Positions 34,520-44,846 are shown, numbered from the stretch's first letter. The stretch: DNA of 64,000 nucleotides from Alphaproteobacteria bacterium (GCA_005884685.1 VBAH01000054.1:143113-207112), one strand, 5' to 3'. Numbers and translations: made by a program. The notes: generated by a model not told the origin, from the letters alone.

Positions 34520-35934
34520 CGGGGCGTGGCGATCATCTCGGGAAGGTAGTGCCGCGCGGTGAGGAGATGGAAGCGCCCGGTCAGCAGCACGGCGTAAGCG
34601 GCGATGCCGATCGAGAGCCCGATCCAGATGCCATAGGCGCCGAGCCCGAGTGTAAACCCGAACATCCAGCAACCTGTGAAACCGATCAGCCAGAAGCTGA
34701 TCGCGGCGAACAGCAGCGGCAGCCGCGTGTCGTTCAACCCGCGCAATGCGCCTGCCGCGATGGTCTGCGCACCGTCCATGATGAAGAAGGTCGCGCCGAG
34801 CACCAGCAGCGACGCCGTAAGCGCGACCGTTTGCGGATCGGGAGCATCCCAGCCGAGGAAAAGGCGCGGCAGCAGGTGGCGCGTCGCGATGACGATCAGT
34901 GTCATCGCAGCCATGAACGCAATGCCGAGCGCGAGCGCCGCGAACCCTGCGCGCCGGGTGGCGGCCGCGTCACCGCGCCCCGCCGCGTGACCGACGCGCA
35001 CCGTTGCCGCCATGCCAATCCCGAACGGCACCATGAACATCACGGCGGCGATCTGCAGCGCCACCTGATGCGCGGTGAGCGCCTGCGTGCCGATCCAGCC
35101 CATCAGCTGCGCCGCGGCGGCGAACACGCCGTATTCGAGCAGGAACGAGCCGGACATCGGCGCGCCGACGGTGATCAGCTGCTTGGTGAGTTGCCAGTCG
35201 CCACGCCACCAGCGGCCGAGCACGCGGTATTTGCGGAACGGACGGCGCGCGTAGCAAATCCAGATCGCCGCAACGCACATGCCCATGTTGACGATGGTCG
35301 TCGCCAGGCCGGCGCCGAGCAGCTCAAGCCGCGGCAGCCCGAAATCGCCGTAGATCAACGCGTAGGCGAGCAGCGTATTCGCCGGGATCGCCGCGAGCGT
35401 GATCCACAGACCCGGCTCCGGCCGGTCAACCGCGCTCATGAAATTGCGCAGCGCCATGAACATCCACGCCGGCACCGTGCACCACGCCATGCCGTCGAGA
35501 TAGCGTTGCGCAAGTTCGCTCCCGTCAGGCGTTTGCCCCAGCAGGAGCAGCAGTTCGCCGCCCCACAGCTGCGCGACAGAGAGAGGCACGCCAAGAATGA
35601 CCGACGCCCACAATCCGACGCGCAGCGCACGGCGCACCATGCGCGGCTGCCGTGCGCCAAAGTATTGCGCGGCCAGCGGCGTCACCGCCGCAATCAATCC
35701 CATCCCGAGCACGAACACGGTGAAGATCACGGTGTGCGCAAGCGCGGCCGCCGCGACCGCCCGGTCCCCGAGCCTCCCGATCAGCGCAAGATCGCTGGTC
35801 ATCATCGCGATCTGGCCGAGCTGCGTAAGCGCGATCGGCAGCGCGAGCTTGACCGTCTCGGCCATCTCGGCGCGCCAAATCGTATTGCCCACGGGCGCAG
35901 CGCCCGCGGCTGGTATCGCTCCCGGCATCGTCAT
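34516..35934 (-). CDS. MATE-family multidrug efflux transporter
   Basis: A 472-residue transporter with about 12 transmembrane helices in two halves, as in the MatE fold (first half from [19 protein letters not shown], second from [20 protein letters not shown]). It should exchange Na+ or H+ for cationic drugs or metabolites, NorM-like. The start is ATG 35934 (or 35928 two codons later); a long upstream open frame overlaps other genes and is not coding. The 3' end overlaps the RNA methyltransferase start by four bases. Substrate unknown. Confidence 0.92.
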   Translation of the reverse strand: MTMPGAIPAAGAAPVGNTIWRAEMAETVKLALPIALTQLGQIAMMTSDLALIGRLGDRAVAAAALAHTVIFTVFVLGMGLIAAVTPLAAQYFGARQPRMVRRALRVGLWASVILGVPLSVAQLWGGELLLLLGQTPDGSELAQRYLDGMAWCTVPAWMFMALRNFMSAVDRPEPGLWITLAAIPANTLLAYALIYGDFGLPRLELLGAGLATTIVNMGMCVAAIWICYARRPFRKYRVLGRWWRGDWQLTKQLITVGAPMSGSFLLEYGVFAAAAQLMGWIGTQALTAHQVALQIAAVMFMVPFGIGMAATVRVGHAAGRGDAAATRRAGFAALALGIAFMAAMTLIVIATRHLLPRLFLGWDAPDPQTVALTASLLVLGATFFIMDGAQTIAAGALRGLNDTRLPLLFAAISFWLIGFTGCWMFGFTLGLGAYGIWIGLSIGIAAYAVLLTGRFHLLTARHYLPEMIATPR

Positions 35935-36007
35935 GGCGCGCACAATAGTCACGAAGGCGGGCGATGGAAGTGACGAATTTGTGTTGCCCATTCGCCGCAT
36001 TGATGAT

Positions 36008-36739
36008 TCAGGCGGTCCGGGACGCGCCCAACAGGAATTCGCGGTTGCCCGCTCCGCCCTCGATCGGCGATGCAAACACATCCGCCACGTTCCAGCCGAG
36101 CGATGCTGCGAAAGCCGAAATGTCATCGCAGACCGCCGTCTGCACGGCAGCATCGCGCACGACGCCCTTCTTTGAATGCTTCCGCCCGGCCTCGAACTGC
36201 GGCTTGAGCAGCGCGATGAGCTGCGCGGGCGGCGGCACCAGTCGATCAAGCGCCGGCAGCACCAGCTTGAGTGAAATGAAGCTCACATCGATGGTGACGA
36301 AATCCGGCCGCTCGGCAAGCTGCGCGGGGTCGAGTTTGCGAATGTCGGTTTGCTCCAGCGAAATCACCGCCGGATTTTCGCGCAAGCGCGTGTGAAGCTG
36401 TTCGCGCCCGACATCGACCGCGTAGACGCGGCGCGCACCGCGCGCGAGCAGCACGTCGGTGAAGCCGCCGGTCGAGGCGCCGACGTCGAGGCAGACGCGT
36501 CCCGCTGGATCGAAGCCGAAACGATCGAGCGCGGCGACGAGCTTCAAGCCGCCGCGCGAAACCCACGGATGCGCTGGTTCCGCGCGCAGCGTCGCGTCGG
36601 GCGGAATCTCGTCGGAAGGCTTGCGCAGCACGGCGCCGTCGGCGGTCACCAGTCCCGCGGCGATCGCAGCCTGCGCCCTGGCGCGGCTTGCGAACAGGCC
36701 GCGCTCGACCAGAACGATGTCTGCGCGCTTGCGCGTGAT
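36008..36739 (-). CDS. tlyA: TlyA-family rRNA 2'-O-methyltransferase (start codon apparently ATC)
   Basis: A TlyA/hemolysin-A type methyltransferase, expected to 2'-O-methylate 16S and/or 23S rRNA. The C-terminal methyltransferase domain has CLDVGASTGGFTDVLL (SAM motif I), YAVDVGREQL and FVTIDVSFISL, and ends with KPQFEAGR. The N-terminal S4 RNA-binding domain is also encoded (RKRADIVLVERGLFASR, ARAQAAIAAGLV), but it lies upstream of the first ATG, GTG or TTG: the only usual start, GTG 36649, would delete it. The frame begins ITRKRAD at an ATC, one base after the dxs stop, where relatives have ATG (from memory). I therefore mark the start at ATC 36739, giving 243 residues. Confidence 0.8.
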   Translation of the reverse strand: MTRKRADIVLVERGLFASRARAQAAIAAGLVTADGAVLRKPSDEIPPDATLRAEPAHPWVSRGGLKLVAALDRFGFDPAGRVCLDVGASTGGFTDVLLARGARRVYAVDVGREQLHTRLRENPAVISLEQTDIRKLDPAQLAERPDFVTIDVSFISLKLVLPALDRLVPPPAQLIALLKPQFEAGRKHSKKGVVRDAAVQTAVCDDISAFAASLGWNVADVFASPIEGGAGNREFLLGASRTA

Positions 36740-36740
36740 C

Positions 36741-38657
36741 TCAGGCCCGCCGGATCACGCCGATCTTGTCGCGGCCGAGCGCCTCGAACACCTTCGCGAC
36801 GATGCCCTTCGTGTCGAGGCCCGCTTTGGCGTACATCGCGTTCGGCGAATCCTGATCGATGAAGGTGTCGGGCAGCACCATCATGCGCACCTTCAGCCCG
36901 CGGTCGAGCATGCCGTTCTCGGCAAGCGTCTGCACGACATAGGTGCCAAAACCGCCGATCGCGCCTTCCTCGATCGTGACCATCACCTCGTGCTCGCGCG
37001 CAAGGCGCAGCACCAGGTCGGTGTCGAGCGGCTTGGCAAAGCGGGCATCGGCGACCGTCGTCGACAGGCCGAGCTGCGCCAGTTCGTCAGCCGCCTTGAG
37101 GCACTCGGCGAGCCGCGTGCCGAAGGACAGAAGCGCGATCTTGTGGCCCTCGCGGACAATGCGGCCCTTGCCGATTTCGAGCGGCACGCCGAATTCCGGC
37201 ATCTCGACGCCGACGCCCTCGCCGCGCGGATAGCGCAGTGCAGACGGGCGATCGTCGATCGCAACCTGCGTCGCTACCATGTGCACGAGCTCGGCCTCAT
37301 CCGCCGCCGCCATGATGACGAAGCCGGGCAGGCAGCCGAGATAGGCGACATCGAACGAGCCCGCATGCGTCGGCCCGTCGGCGCCGACGAGCCCGGCACG
37401 GTCCATCGAGAAGCGCACCGGCAGCCGCTGGATCGCGACGTCGTGCACCACCTGATCGTAGGCGCGCTGCAGGAAGGTCGAATAAATCACCGCGAACGGC
37501 TTGTAGCCCTCGGTGGCAAGACCCGCCGCGAACGTCACGCCATGCTGCTCGGCGATGCCGACATCGAAGGTGCGGTTGGGAAATTCCTTGCCGAACAGGT
37601 CGAGCCCGGTGCCGGACGGCATCGCGGCGGTGATCGCGACGATCTTGTCGTCCTTGCGCGCTTCCTTGATCAGGCTCTCGGCGAACACTTTGGTGTAGGC
37701 CGGCGCATTCGACTTTGCCTTCGCCTGTACGCCGGTGACGACGTCGAACTTGACCACGCCGTGGTACTTGTCGGCGGACTTCTCGGCTGGCTCGTAGCCC
37801 TTGCCCTTCTGCGTCACGACGTGGACCAGGATCGGGCCTTGCTTCGCGTCGCGCACGTTCTTCAGCACCGGAATCAGGTGATCGAGGTTGTGGCCGTCGA
37901 TCGGGCCGACGTAATAGAAGCCAAGCTCCTCGAACATGGTGCCGCCGGTGAGGAAGCCGCGCGCGTATTCCTCGACGCGCTGCGCTTTCTTCTCCAGGCC
38001 CTTCGGCATCTTGTGTGCAAGCTGCAGGCCGATGTCGCGCAGCGACATGTAGGTGCGGCCCGAGATCAGCCGCGCGAGATAGCCGGAGAGCGCGCCGACC
38101 GGCGGCGCGATCGACATGTCGTTGTCGTTGAGGATCACGATCAGGCGCGAATCCATCGCGCCGGCATTGTTCATCGCCTCATACGCCATGCCGGCGGTCA
38201 TCGCGCCGTCCCCGATGACCGCGATGACATTGTTGTCCTTGCCGGCAAGATCGCGCGCGACCGCCATGCCGAGGCCGGCGGAGATCGAGGTCGAGGAGTG
38301 CGCCGCGCCGAAGGGGTCGTATTCGCTCTCCGCCCGCTTGGTGAAGCCGGACAGGCCGCCGCCCATGCGCAAGGTGCGGATGCGGTCGCGCCGGCCGGTC
38401 AGAATCTTGTGCGGGTAGGCCTGATGTCCGACGTCCCAGATCAGCCGGTCGCGCGGCGTATCGAACAGATAGTGCAGTGCGACGGTGAGCTCGACCACGC
38501 CGAGGCCGGCGCCCAGATGGCCGCCCGTGATCGAGACCGCGTCGATCGTCTCCTGGCGCAGTTCGTCGGCGAACTGACGCAGCTGACGCTCGTCGAGGCG
38601 GCGAAGATCGTCGGGGGTTTGGACTTGATCGAGCAGCGGCGTTTTTGAATCGGACAC
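36741..38657 (-). CDS. dxs: 1-deoxy-D-xylulose-5-phosphate synthase
   Basis: A 638-residue thiamine-diphosphate enzyme that joins pyruvate and glyceraldehyde 3-phosphate, the first step of the MEP isoprenoid pathway. Visible are [15 protein letters not shown] (His for the donor), [16 protein letters not shown], the ThDP motif [18 protein letters not shown] (about 150-167), [14 protein letters not shown] with catalytic Glu and RYPRGEG. I start it at GTG 38657 ([11 protein letters not shown]), which has GGAG at good spacing; GTG 38669 four codons earlier lacks one. The stop is one base from the tlyA start, so the two are coupled. It is divergent from ku. Confidence 0.95.
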   Translation of the reverse strand: MSDSKTPLLDQVQTPDDLRRLDERQLRQFADELRQETIDAVSITGGHLGAGLGVVELTVALHYLFDTPRDRLIWDVGHQAYPHKILTGRRDRIRTLRMGGGLSGFTKRAESEYDPFGAAHSSTSISAGLGMAVARDLAGKDNNVIAVIGDGAMTAGMAYEAMNNAGAMDSRLIVILNDNDMSIAPPVGALSGYLARLISGRTYMSLRDIGLQLAHKMPKGLEKKAQRVEEYARGFLTGGTMFEELGFYYVGPIDGHNLDHLIPVLKNVRDAKQGPILVHVVTQKGKGYEPAEKSADKYHGVVKFDVVTGVQAKAKSNAPAYTKVFAESLIKEARKDDKIVAITAAMPSGTGLDLFGKEFPNRTFDVGIAEQHGVTFAAGLATEGYKPFAVIYSTFLQRAYDQVVHDVAIQRLPVRFSMDRAGLVGADGPTHAGSFDVAYLGCLPGFVIMAAADEAELVHMVATQVAIDDRPSALRYPRGEGVGVEMPEFGVPLEIGKGRIVREGHKIALLSFGTRLAECLKAADELAQLGLSTTVADARFAKPLDTDLVLRLAREHEVMVTIEEGAIGGFGTYVVQTLAENGMLDRGLKVRMMVLPDTFIDQDSPNAMYAKAGLDTKGIVAKVFEALGRDKIGVIRRA

Positions 38658-38881
38658 GCATTTCTCCACGCATTCGCCCAGCCTTCAAGGGGCCGGAAAG
38701 GCGCAATATTTACCGTGCCTTACACCATAAAGGGAGAGAAAGCGCAAATCAGACTTAACCGCACGGGCACGTTCACTTCTGCTAAGCCCTTGATCCGGCG
38801 ACTGGTCATGGGAACCCAACGGGCTAGGATGGCGTTCCATTTCATCCCCTGCCGCATCGAAAGCCGCCCCGAGTCTCAAAC

Positions 38882-39754
38882 ATGGCACCGCGTCCCATCT
38901 GGAAGGGATACCTCAAGCTCTCGCTCGTCTCGTGCGCGGTCGCGATGTACACCGCCACGAGCACAGCGAGCCGGGTTCGCCTGCACGTCATCAATCGCGA
39001 GACCGGCAACCGCATCCGCAATCAGGCGATCGATGCGGAAACCGGCGACGTCGTCGAGCACGAAGACAAGGTCAAAGGCTTCGAGGCGGACGACGGGAAC
39101 TATGTGCTGCTGGAGGAAGACGAGCTCGACGATGTCGCGCTCGCATCCACCCACACCATCGATATCGAAGAGTTCGTGCCGCGCGAAGACGTCGATGAAA
39201 TCTATCTCGACGAGTCGTTCTATCTCGTCCCGAGCGAAGAGGTCGCCTACGAGGCATTCGCGGTCATCCGCGAGGCGATGAAGAAGAAGGGCTGGGTCGG
39301 GCTCGGGCGCGTGGTCACGCACCGGCGCGAGCGGCTGCTGATGCTGCAGTCGCGCGGCAAGGGTATCGTCGCGACCGCGCTGCGCTTCAAGAACGAAGTG
39401 CGCGACGAGCGCGAATACTTCGATGACGTTCCGAACGTCAAAGTGCCGCCCGACATGGTGAAGCTAGCCGAGCACATTCTCGAGCAGAAGAAAGGTCATT
39501 TCGACCCGGACAAATTCGACGACCGCTACGAGGACGCGCTGCGCGCTCTGATCAAGGCGAAGAAGGCCGGCAAGGCGCCGCCGGCACTGTCCGCGCCCAA
39601 ACCCGACAACGTCATCAACCTGATGGATGCGTTGCGGCGCAGCGTCGGTGAGGAGAAAGGCGGGCGCGGCAGCCGCCATGCGAAGTCTTCGCGCCGGCGC
39701 ACATCGGGCGCCAAGAAAACCGCAAGGCACAAGCGCCTGAAGAAGGCGAGTTGA
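38882..39754 (+). CDS. ku: Ku protein for non-homologous end joining
   Basis: A 290-residue bacterial Ku, which forms a homodimer ring on DNA double-strand ends and recruits LigD. The core begins RPIWKGYLKLSLVSCAVAMY and includes ETGDVVEHEDKVKGFE, YLDESFYLVPSEEVAYEAF and the C-terminal LAEHILEQKKGHFDPDKFDDRYE. The Lys/Arg-rich tail (SRRRTSGAKKTARHKRLKK) is typical of Ku proteins that bind DNA beyond the ring. It diverges from dxs and is followed after 43 bases by ligD. Confidence 0.95.
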   Translation: MAPRPIWKGYLKLSLVSCAVAMYTATSTASRVRLHVINRETGNRIRNQAIDAETGDVVEHEDKVKGFEADDGNYVLLEEDELDDVALASTHTIDIEEFVPREDVDEIYLDESFYLVPSEEVAYEAFAVIREAMKKKGWVGLGRVVTHRRERLLMLQSRGKGIVATALRFKNEVRDEREYFDDVPNVKVPPDMVKLAEHILEQKKGHFDPDKFDDRYEDALRALIKAKKAGKAPPALSAPKPDNVINLMDALRRSVGEEKGGRGSRHAKSSRRRTSGAKKTARHKRLKKAS

Positions 39755-39802
39755 CGCATGATCCCGAAAAGTGGGCACCGGTTTTTGGATTAGGATCATG
39801 CG
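39755..39802. repeat. palindromic Rhizobiales repeat between ku and ligD
   Basis: The arms CGCATGATCC (39755-39764) and GGATCATGCG (39793-39802) are perfectly inverted around the core AAAAGTGGGCACCGGTTTTT. I recall the same motif as a dispersed repeat in many Rhizobiales genomes. Its right arm contains the start codon of ligD (ATG at 39798). Confidence 0.8.
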
Positions 39803-42467
39803 CAAGCAAAGTCCGGCGCTGGAAACCTATCGCAAGAAACGCAGCTTCGACGTCACCGCGGAGCCGCCCGGCGGCCAGCTCAGGCACGGCGGCAATGCGT
39901 TCGTGATCCAGAAACACGCCGCGACGCGGCTACATTACGACCTGCGGCTCGAACTCGACGGCGTGATGAAGAGCTGGGCGGTGACGCGCGGCCCGAGCCT
40001 CGTGCCGGGCGAGAAACGCCTCGCCGTGCACGTCGAGGACCATCCGATCGAATACAACGACTTCGAGGGCACGATTCCGAAAGGCCAGTACGGCGGCGGC
40101 ACGGTGTTGATCTGGGATCGGGGCCAGTGGTTTCCGGAGGGCGATCCGCGGCGCGCTTATGCCAAAGGTAGTCTCGACTTCAGGCTCGAGGGTCACAAGC
40201 TCAAGGGCCGCTGGCATCTGGTGCGCATGCGCAAGCGGCCGGGCGAGCGGCAGGAGCCGTGGCTGCTGATCAAATCCAAGGACGAGGCGGCACGCGGCCC
40301 GAACGATCCGGACATCCTGGAGGAGAAGCCGCGCTCGGTGGTGAGCCGGCGCACCATCGAGGGTATCGCGCAAGCGAACGATGCGGTGTGGCAATCGAAC
40401 CGCAGCGTCGGCGACAATGTGAAGACGCTGCGGGCGTCTGCGAAAAAGAAGGCCGCCAAGGCGGCGCCGAGGAAAGTCGCAAAGAGCAAGACAAAAGCAA
40501 AAAGCCGGGCACAGCTCGCGCGGAGCGACGTGCTGCGCGAGAAGCCGAAGCGGACCGCGAAAGGCAGCGCCCTCCCCGCGTTCATTCCGCCGCAGCTTGC
40601 GACATTGCACGACAAGGCACCGAACGACCCATCTTATGTGCATGAGGCGAAATTCGACGGCTACCGCCTGCAGGCGCGGCTCGACCACGGCAAGGTGAAG
40701 CTGCTCACCCGCAAGGCGCTCGACTGGACCGATAAGTTCAAGCCGGTCGCGCAAGCGCTGGCGGAGCTTGAGACCGACACCGCAATCGTCGACGGCGAAG
40801 TTGTCGTGGAAGAAAACGGCGTCAGCGATTTCTCTGCGCTGCAGGATGCGCTCAAGCACCACAAGGCAAACTTCGTCTATTACGCCTTTGACCTGCTCCA
40901 CCTCGACGGCGCCGATCTTACGGCTGAGCCGCTGATCGCGCGCAAGGCGGCGTTGAAAAAGCTGCTCGACGACACGGATCCGAACGGCATCGTGCGCTAC
41001 AGCGACCATTTCGAGATCAGCGGCACCGAGATGCTCGATCACGCCTGCCAGCTCGATCTCGAAGGCGTGATCTCGAAGCGGCGCGATGCGCCTTACCGCC
41101 CGGGCCGCAGCGACGACTGGATCAAGTCGAAGTGCCAGCAGAACCAGGAATTCGTGATCATCGGCTACAAGGACGCCTCACATCTCAAGGGCGCGGTCGG
41201 CGCGCTCGTGCTCGGCTACTACGACAATGGCTCGCTGAAATACGCCGGGCGCTCCGGCACGGGCTACACGATGGAGACCGCACGCGACGTATGGAAGAAG
41301 CTCCAGCCGCTGCGCCGCGACAAGCCGGCATTCGGAGCGCTTCCGCAGGAAGAGCGCGGCCGCAAAGGCATCTGGGTCGAACCGAAGCGTGTCGCCGAGA
41401 TCACGTTCCGCGGCTGGACCGCGCAGGGCCACATCCGCCACGCGGTGTTCAAGGGGCTGCGCGAGGACAAGTCTGCGAGCGAAGTGGTGCGGGAGAGGCC
41501 GATGCCGACCAAGCCGAAGGCAAAAAGCGCCGGGCGCGCGAAGCCCGCAAAGGCGGGACCCTCGCCGCGCAAAACGGCTGCGAAATCATCGGACGACGGC
41601 GCGGTGAAATTCACCCACCCGGACCGCATCTACTGGACCGATGTCGAGATCACCAAGCAGCAGCTGGCCGACTACTACACCTCGGTGTGGGACTACATGG
41701 CGCCGCACGTGGTGCAGCGCCCGATGGCGCTGGTGCGCTGTCCCGAAGGAGTCGGTGGCCAATGCTTTTTCCAGAAGCACGCAGCCGCGGGCCTCGTCAG
41801 CGAACGCATCCGCCGCAAGCGCGACGGCCACGGTGAGGAGCTGATCTACATCGATGACCTCGATGGGCTGCTCACACTGGTGCAGGCGGGCGTGCTCGAG
41901 ATTCACGTGTGGGGTTCGACGATCGATGACATCGAGCATTGCAATCGCATCGTGTTCGATCTCGACCCCGGCGACGACGTGCCCTGGGCCGCCGTCAACA
42001 GGGCGGCGCGCGAACTGCGCGAGCGGCTTGGCGATCTCAAGCTCAAGAGCTTCGTCAAGACCACCGGCGGCAAGGGCCTGCACGTCGTGCTGCCGACCGA
42101 TGGCACGCCGTGGGACGAGGCGAAGGACTTCGCGCACGCGATGGTGCTCGCGATGGCGGCGGATGCGCCGGACCGCTACGTCACCAAGATGACCAAGAGC
42201 ATCCGCGGCGGAAAGATCTTCCTCGACTACCTGCGCAACGGGCGCGGTGCGACCGCGATCGTCGCCTACTCGACGCGCGCGCGCGCAGGCGCGACCGTCT
42301 CGGCGCCGGTCTCGTGGGACGAGCTCGGCCCGAAGCTCACGCCGAACAAGTTCACCGTGCTGAACATCGGCAAGCGGCTTGCGTCGCTGAAGAAGGACCC
42401 GTGGGCCGACATCGGCAAGGTGAAGCAGCGCCTGCCCGATCTCGCCGCGCTGAAGAAACGGGTTTGA
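39798..42467 (+). CDS. ligD: ATP-dependent DNA ligase LigD (phosphoesterase-ligase-polymerase)
   Basis: An 889-residue LigD with all three activities in the order PE-ligase-polymerase. The 3'-phosphoesterase (about 1-170) has FVIQKHAATRLHYDLRLELD (residues about 35-54) and GTIPKGQYGGG. The ligase (about 260-560) has EAKFDGYR, with Lys285 accepting AMP, and the motifs DGEVVV and EGVISKRRDAPYRPGRSDDW. The polymerase (about 590-870) has TKQQLADYYTSVWDYM, FDLDPGDDVPW metal residues and TTGGKGLHVVLP. It works with Ku to repair double-strand breaks. The ATG lies inside the palindromic repeat, which also appears to supply AGGATC as a weak ribosome site. Base use matches the genome. Confidence 0.95.
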   Translation: MRKQSPALETYRKKRSFDVTAEPPGGQLRHGGNAFVIQKHAATRLHYDLRLELDGVMKSWAVTRGPSLVPGEKRLAVHVEDHPIEYNDFEGTIPKGQYGGGTVLIWDRGQWFPEGDPRRAYAKGSLDFRLEGHKLKGRWHLVRMRKRPGERQEPWLLIKSKDEAARGPNDPDILEEKPRSVVSRRTIEGIAQANDAVWQSNRSVGDNVKTLRASAKKKAAKAAPRKVAKSKTKAKSRAQLARSDVLREKPKRTAKGSALPAFIPPQLATLHDKAPNDPSYVHEAKFDGYRLQARLDHGKVKLLTRKALDWTDKFKPVAQALAELETDTAIVDGEVVVEENGVSDFSALQDALKHHKANFVYYAFDLLHLDGADLTAEPLIARKAALKKLLDDTDPNGIVRYSDHFEISGTEMLDHACQLDLEGVISKRRDAPYRPGRSDDWIKSKCQQNQEFVIIGYKDASHLKGAVGALVLGYYDNGSLKYAGRSGTGYTMETARDVWKKLQPLRRDKPAFGALPQEERGRKGIWVEPKRVAEITFRGWTAQGHIRHAVFKGLREDKSASEVVRERPMPTKPKAKSAGRAKPAKAGPSPRKTAAKSSDDGAVKFTHPDRIYWTDVEITKQQLADYYTSVWDYMAPHVVQRPMALVRCPEGVGGQCFFQKHAAAGLVSERIRRKRDGHGEELIYIDDLDGLLTLVQAGVLEIHVWGSTIDDIEHCNRIVFDLDPGDDVPWAAVNRAARELRERLGDLKLKSFVKTTGGKGLHVVLPTDGTPWDEAKDFAHAMVLAMAADAPDRYVTKMTKSIRGGKIFLDYLRNGRGATAIVAYSTRARAGATVSAPVSWDELGPKLTPNKFTVLNIGKRLASLKKDPWADIGKVKQRLPDLAALKKRV

Positions 42468-42471
42468 CGGG

Positions 42472-42744
42472 TCAGTAGCGCCGTCCCCATGCACCGTAGT
42501 GCACGCCTCTGCGGTAGTGGCCGCCATAGCCATGACCGTAGCGATACAGGCCGACGCTGCGCGTCGCGTACGGATAATAGCCCCCGCCGGCATAGCCGCC
42601 GTAGTAATAGCCTGGACCCCAGGCGCGCGCCGTCATGGCTCTGAGCTGACCCGTATAGGAGCTGCTGGAGTCTTCGGCGAACGCCGCCGTGGGAAGGCCG
42701 AGAACAAGCATTGCCGAGAGTGTCAGCGCAAATTTTCTGAACAT
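42472..42744 (-). CDS. small secreted Gly/Tyr-rich protein
   Basis: A 90-residue protein with a clear signal peptide (FALTLSAMLVLGLPTAAFAE, cleavage near 23). The mature part is short, with repeated Tyr-Gly-His motifs (GYYYGGYAGGGYYPY, GHGYGGHYRRGVHYG). Such Gly/Tyr/His-rich small proteins are common in Bradyrhizobium relatives; they may bind metal or surface components, but no function is established. It ends five bases from the convergent ligD stop. Confidence 0.75.
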   Translation of the reverse strand: MFRKFALTLSAMLVLGLPTAAFAEDSSSSYTGQLRAMTARAWGPGYYYGGYAGGGYYPYATRSVGLYRYGHGYGGHYRRGVHYGAWGRRY

Positions 42745-42858
42745 CGTACAAACTCCGTGTTGCCGCAGTCGATATGACTGCGGCTAACGGCGGTTCCTAT
42801 TGCGCCAAGGGATCGCGCGGATGCTGCTTAGAGATACGACGGACGCGCCGCGCCGGGG

Positions 42859-43803
42859 CTATCCGCCCGCGGTGTACGGCCTGTTCTCCGGCAGCGGAAT
42901 GAACTCGATCTCGTCGCCCGGCACGCCGGCGAATTTGCCCTCGCGCCACTCGTTCTTGGCCTGCTCGATGCGCTCCTTGCGCGAGGAGACGAAGTTCCAC
43001 CAGACATGGCGCGGCCCGTCGAGCGGCGTGCCGCCGATCACCGCAAAGCGGCTCGGCTGCGTTGCCGTCAGCGTGATCCGGTCCGTGGGGCGAAACACGA
43101 GCAGCCGGCCCGCGCCGAACTTGTCGCCCGATACGTCGATCTCGCCCGCGACGACATAAATGCCGCGCTCCTCGCATTCGGCATCGAGCGGCATGACAGC
43201 GCCCGCTTCGAGCGAGACGTCGGCGAACAGCGTCTCCGACGTGGTCTTGAGCGGCGAGCGCGCGCCGAACAGCGAGCCCGCGACGACGCGCGCGGTCTTG
43301 CCCTCGCCGGTGACGATCGGCAGCTCGTTGCCGTCCAAATGGGCAAAGCTCGGATCGATCTCTTCCTTGTCGGTCGGCATCCCCACCCAGAACTGCAGGC
43401 CGTGCAGCGGCTCGCCCTCGCGCCGGTGGTCGGGAGCGGTGCGCTCCGAATGCACGATGCCGCGCCCCGCCGTCATCCAGTTCACGGCGCCGGGGTGAAT
43501 AGCCGCCTTCACACCCAGGTTGTCGCGGTGAATCACTTCACCGTCATAGAGATAGGTGAGCGTGCTGAGCCCAATGTGGGGATGCGGACGCACATCAAGG
43601 CCGTGCCCGCTCTTGAATTCGGCCGGGCCGAAATGATCGAAGAACACGAAGGGGCCGATGGTGCGGCGCGTGGAGTGCGGCAATGCCCGGCGGACTGCGA
43701 AACCATCACCGAGATCGACGCTGCGCGGGACGACGACCACGTCCAGCGCGTCACAAGCGTAGCGGTCGCCCGCCGCCGGGTCCTTGCCGGGAAAAAAGCT
43801 CAT
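42859..43803 (-). CDS. pirin-family bicupin protein
   Basis: A 314-residue pirin. The N-terminal cupin has FVFFDHFGPAEFKSG, VRPHPHIGLSTLTYLYDGEV (the metal His residues) and NWMTAGRGIVHSERT, and the second cupin occupies about 160-300. Bacterial pirins include quercetinase-like dioxygenases and regulators of pyruvate dehydrogenase; the sequence does not decide. The start is ATG 43803, with AAGGGGAG upstream; a longer open frame upstream is not coding-like. It is divergent from the SDR gene at 44016. Confidence 0.9.
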   Translation of the reverse strand: MSFFPGKDPAAGDRYACDALDVVVVPRSVDLGDGFAVRRALPHSTRRTIGPFVFFDHFGPAEFKSGHGLDVRPHPHIGLSTLTYLYDGEVIHRDNLGVKAAIHPGAVNWMTAGRGIVHSERTAPDHRREGEPLHGLQFWVGMPTDKEEIDPSFAHLDGNELPIVTGEGKTARVVAGSLFGARSPLKTTSETLFADVSLEAGAVMPLDAECEERGIYVVAGEIDVSGDKFGAGRLLVFRPTDRITLTATQPSRFAVIGGTPLDGPRHVWWNFVSSRKERIEQAKNEWREGKFAGVPGDEIEFIPLPENRPYTAGG

Positions 43804-44015
43804 GGATACTCCCCTTTGCGGTGATGCCGGGCGATTCGGGCGATTGGTGCGTTTCTTGTATGTCGGGACCGCCCGGGAGGAAGTCAAACCGCAGCCGGTT
43901 TCTTGCCAGGCAAGCAGGGTTTGCAGAGCGGCAATGCGGCAATGCGGACGGCCTAGCGGGAATGTGAAGAGTGACGAGCCCGCTACCCTGATAATTTTGC
44001 CGCAGGGGAAGTTCA

Positions 44016-44846
44016 ATGGATATGGATAGTCCTGCGACCGGGGTGCATGTCGCCGCAGGCAAAGGGCGGCCCGTGGCGCTGATTACGGGTGCATCCTCCG
44101 GGATCGGGGCGGCGCTCGCGCATGTCTTCGCGCAGAACGGCCACGAGGTCGTGCTCGCGGCGCGCCGCGAGCGTCAGCTTGCCGCGATCGCGGAGCGCAT
44201 CCGCGCGGCGGGTTATCGCGCGCCGCACATCGTGCCGGTCGACCTGACCCGTGCGGACAGCGCCGAGCACCTCGCGCAGGCGCTTGCAGCGCGTCACCTC
44301 GAGCCGGCATTTCTGGTGAACAATGCGGGCTACGGCCTGCTCGGGCCCGCAGCGAAGCTCGACCGGGGCGAGCAGCTCGGGATGATCGATCTCAACTGCC
44401 GCTCGCTCACGGACCTGTCGCTGCGCTGGATCAACAGCCTCGCCCGCCACCGCGGCGGCATTCTCAACGTGGCGTCGATCTCGGGGTTCATCCCAGGCCC
44501 CGGCATGTCGGTCTACAACGCCTCGAAGGCCTACGTGATCTCGTTCAGCGTCGGACTGCGGCGCGAGCTGAAGCCGAAGGGCATCCGCGTCACCGCGCTC
44601 TGCCCCGGTCCGGTGCCGACCGAATTCCAGGCCCGTGCCGGCATCCTCGACGTGCATTATCCGCGCGGCTTCGACCGCAGCGCCGAGGATGTGGCGCAGC
44701 AGGGCTACCGCGGGCTGATGCGCAACCGCGCGGTCGTGGTGCCCGGCCTGCACAACAAGCTGGTGCCGTGGCTGCCGCGTTTCCTGCCGCGCGATGTCCT
44801 TGCCGGGCTCGTCTACGGCCGCCTGCGCCGCTGGGAGGATGCCTGA
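44016..44846 (+). CDS. short-chain dehydrogenase/reductase (DltE-like)
   Basis: A 276-residue SDR. TGASSGIGAALA binds NADP (ARR after strand 2 favours NADP), NNAGYG, VASISGF (Ser) and YNASKAYV (Tyr-Lys) complete the catalytic set. The C-terminal region, CPGPVPTEFQ and VVVPGLHNKLVPWLPRFLPR, is typical of DltE/YqjQ-like SDRs associated with membranes. It has no operon partner within 189 bases downstream. Substrate unknown. Confidence 0.88.
   Translation: MDMDSPATGVHVAAGKGRPVALITGASSGIGAALAHVFAQNGHEVVLAARRERQLAAIAERIRAAGYRAPHIVPVDLTRADSAEHLAQALAARHLEPAFLVNNAGYGLLGPAAKLDRGEQLGMIDLNCRSLTDLSLRWINSLARHRGGILNVASISGFIPGPGMSVYNASKAYVISFSVGLRRELKPKGIRVTALCPGPVPTEFQARAGILDVHYPRGFDRSAEDVAQQGYRGLMRNRAVVVPGLHNKLVPWLPRFLPRDVLAGLVYGRLRRWEDA

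Noticed and set aside
36008..36649. tlyA starting at GTG 36649
   Set aside because: It would delete an intact S4 domain that is encoded in frame just upstream; the ATC start explains the sequence better.
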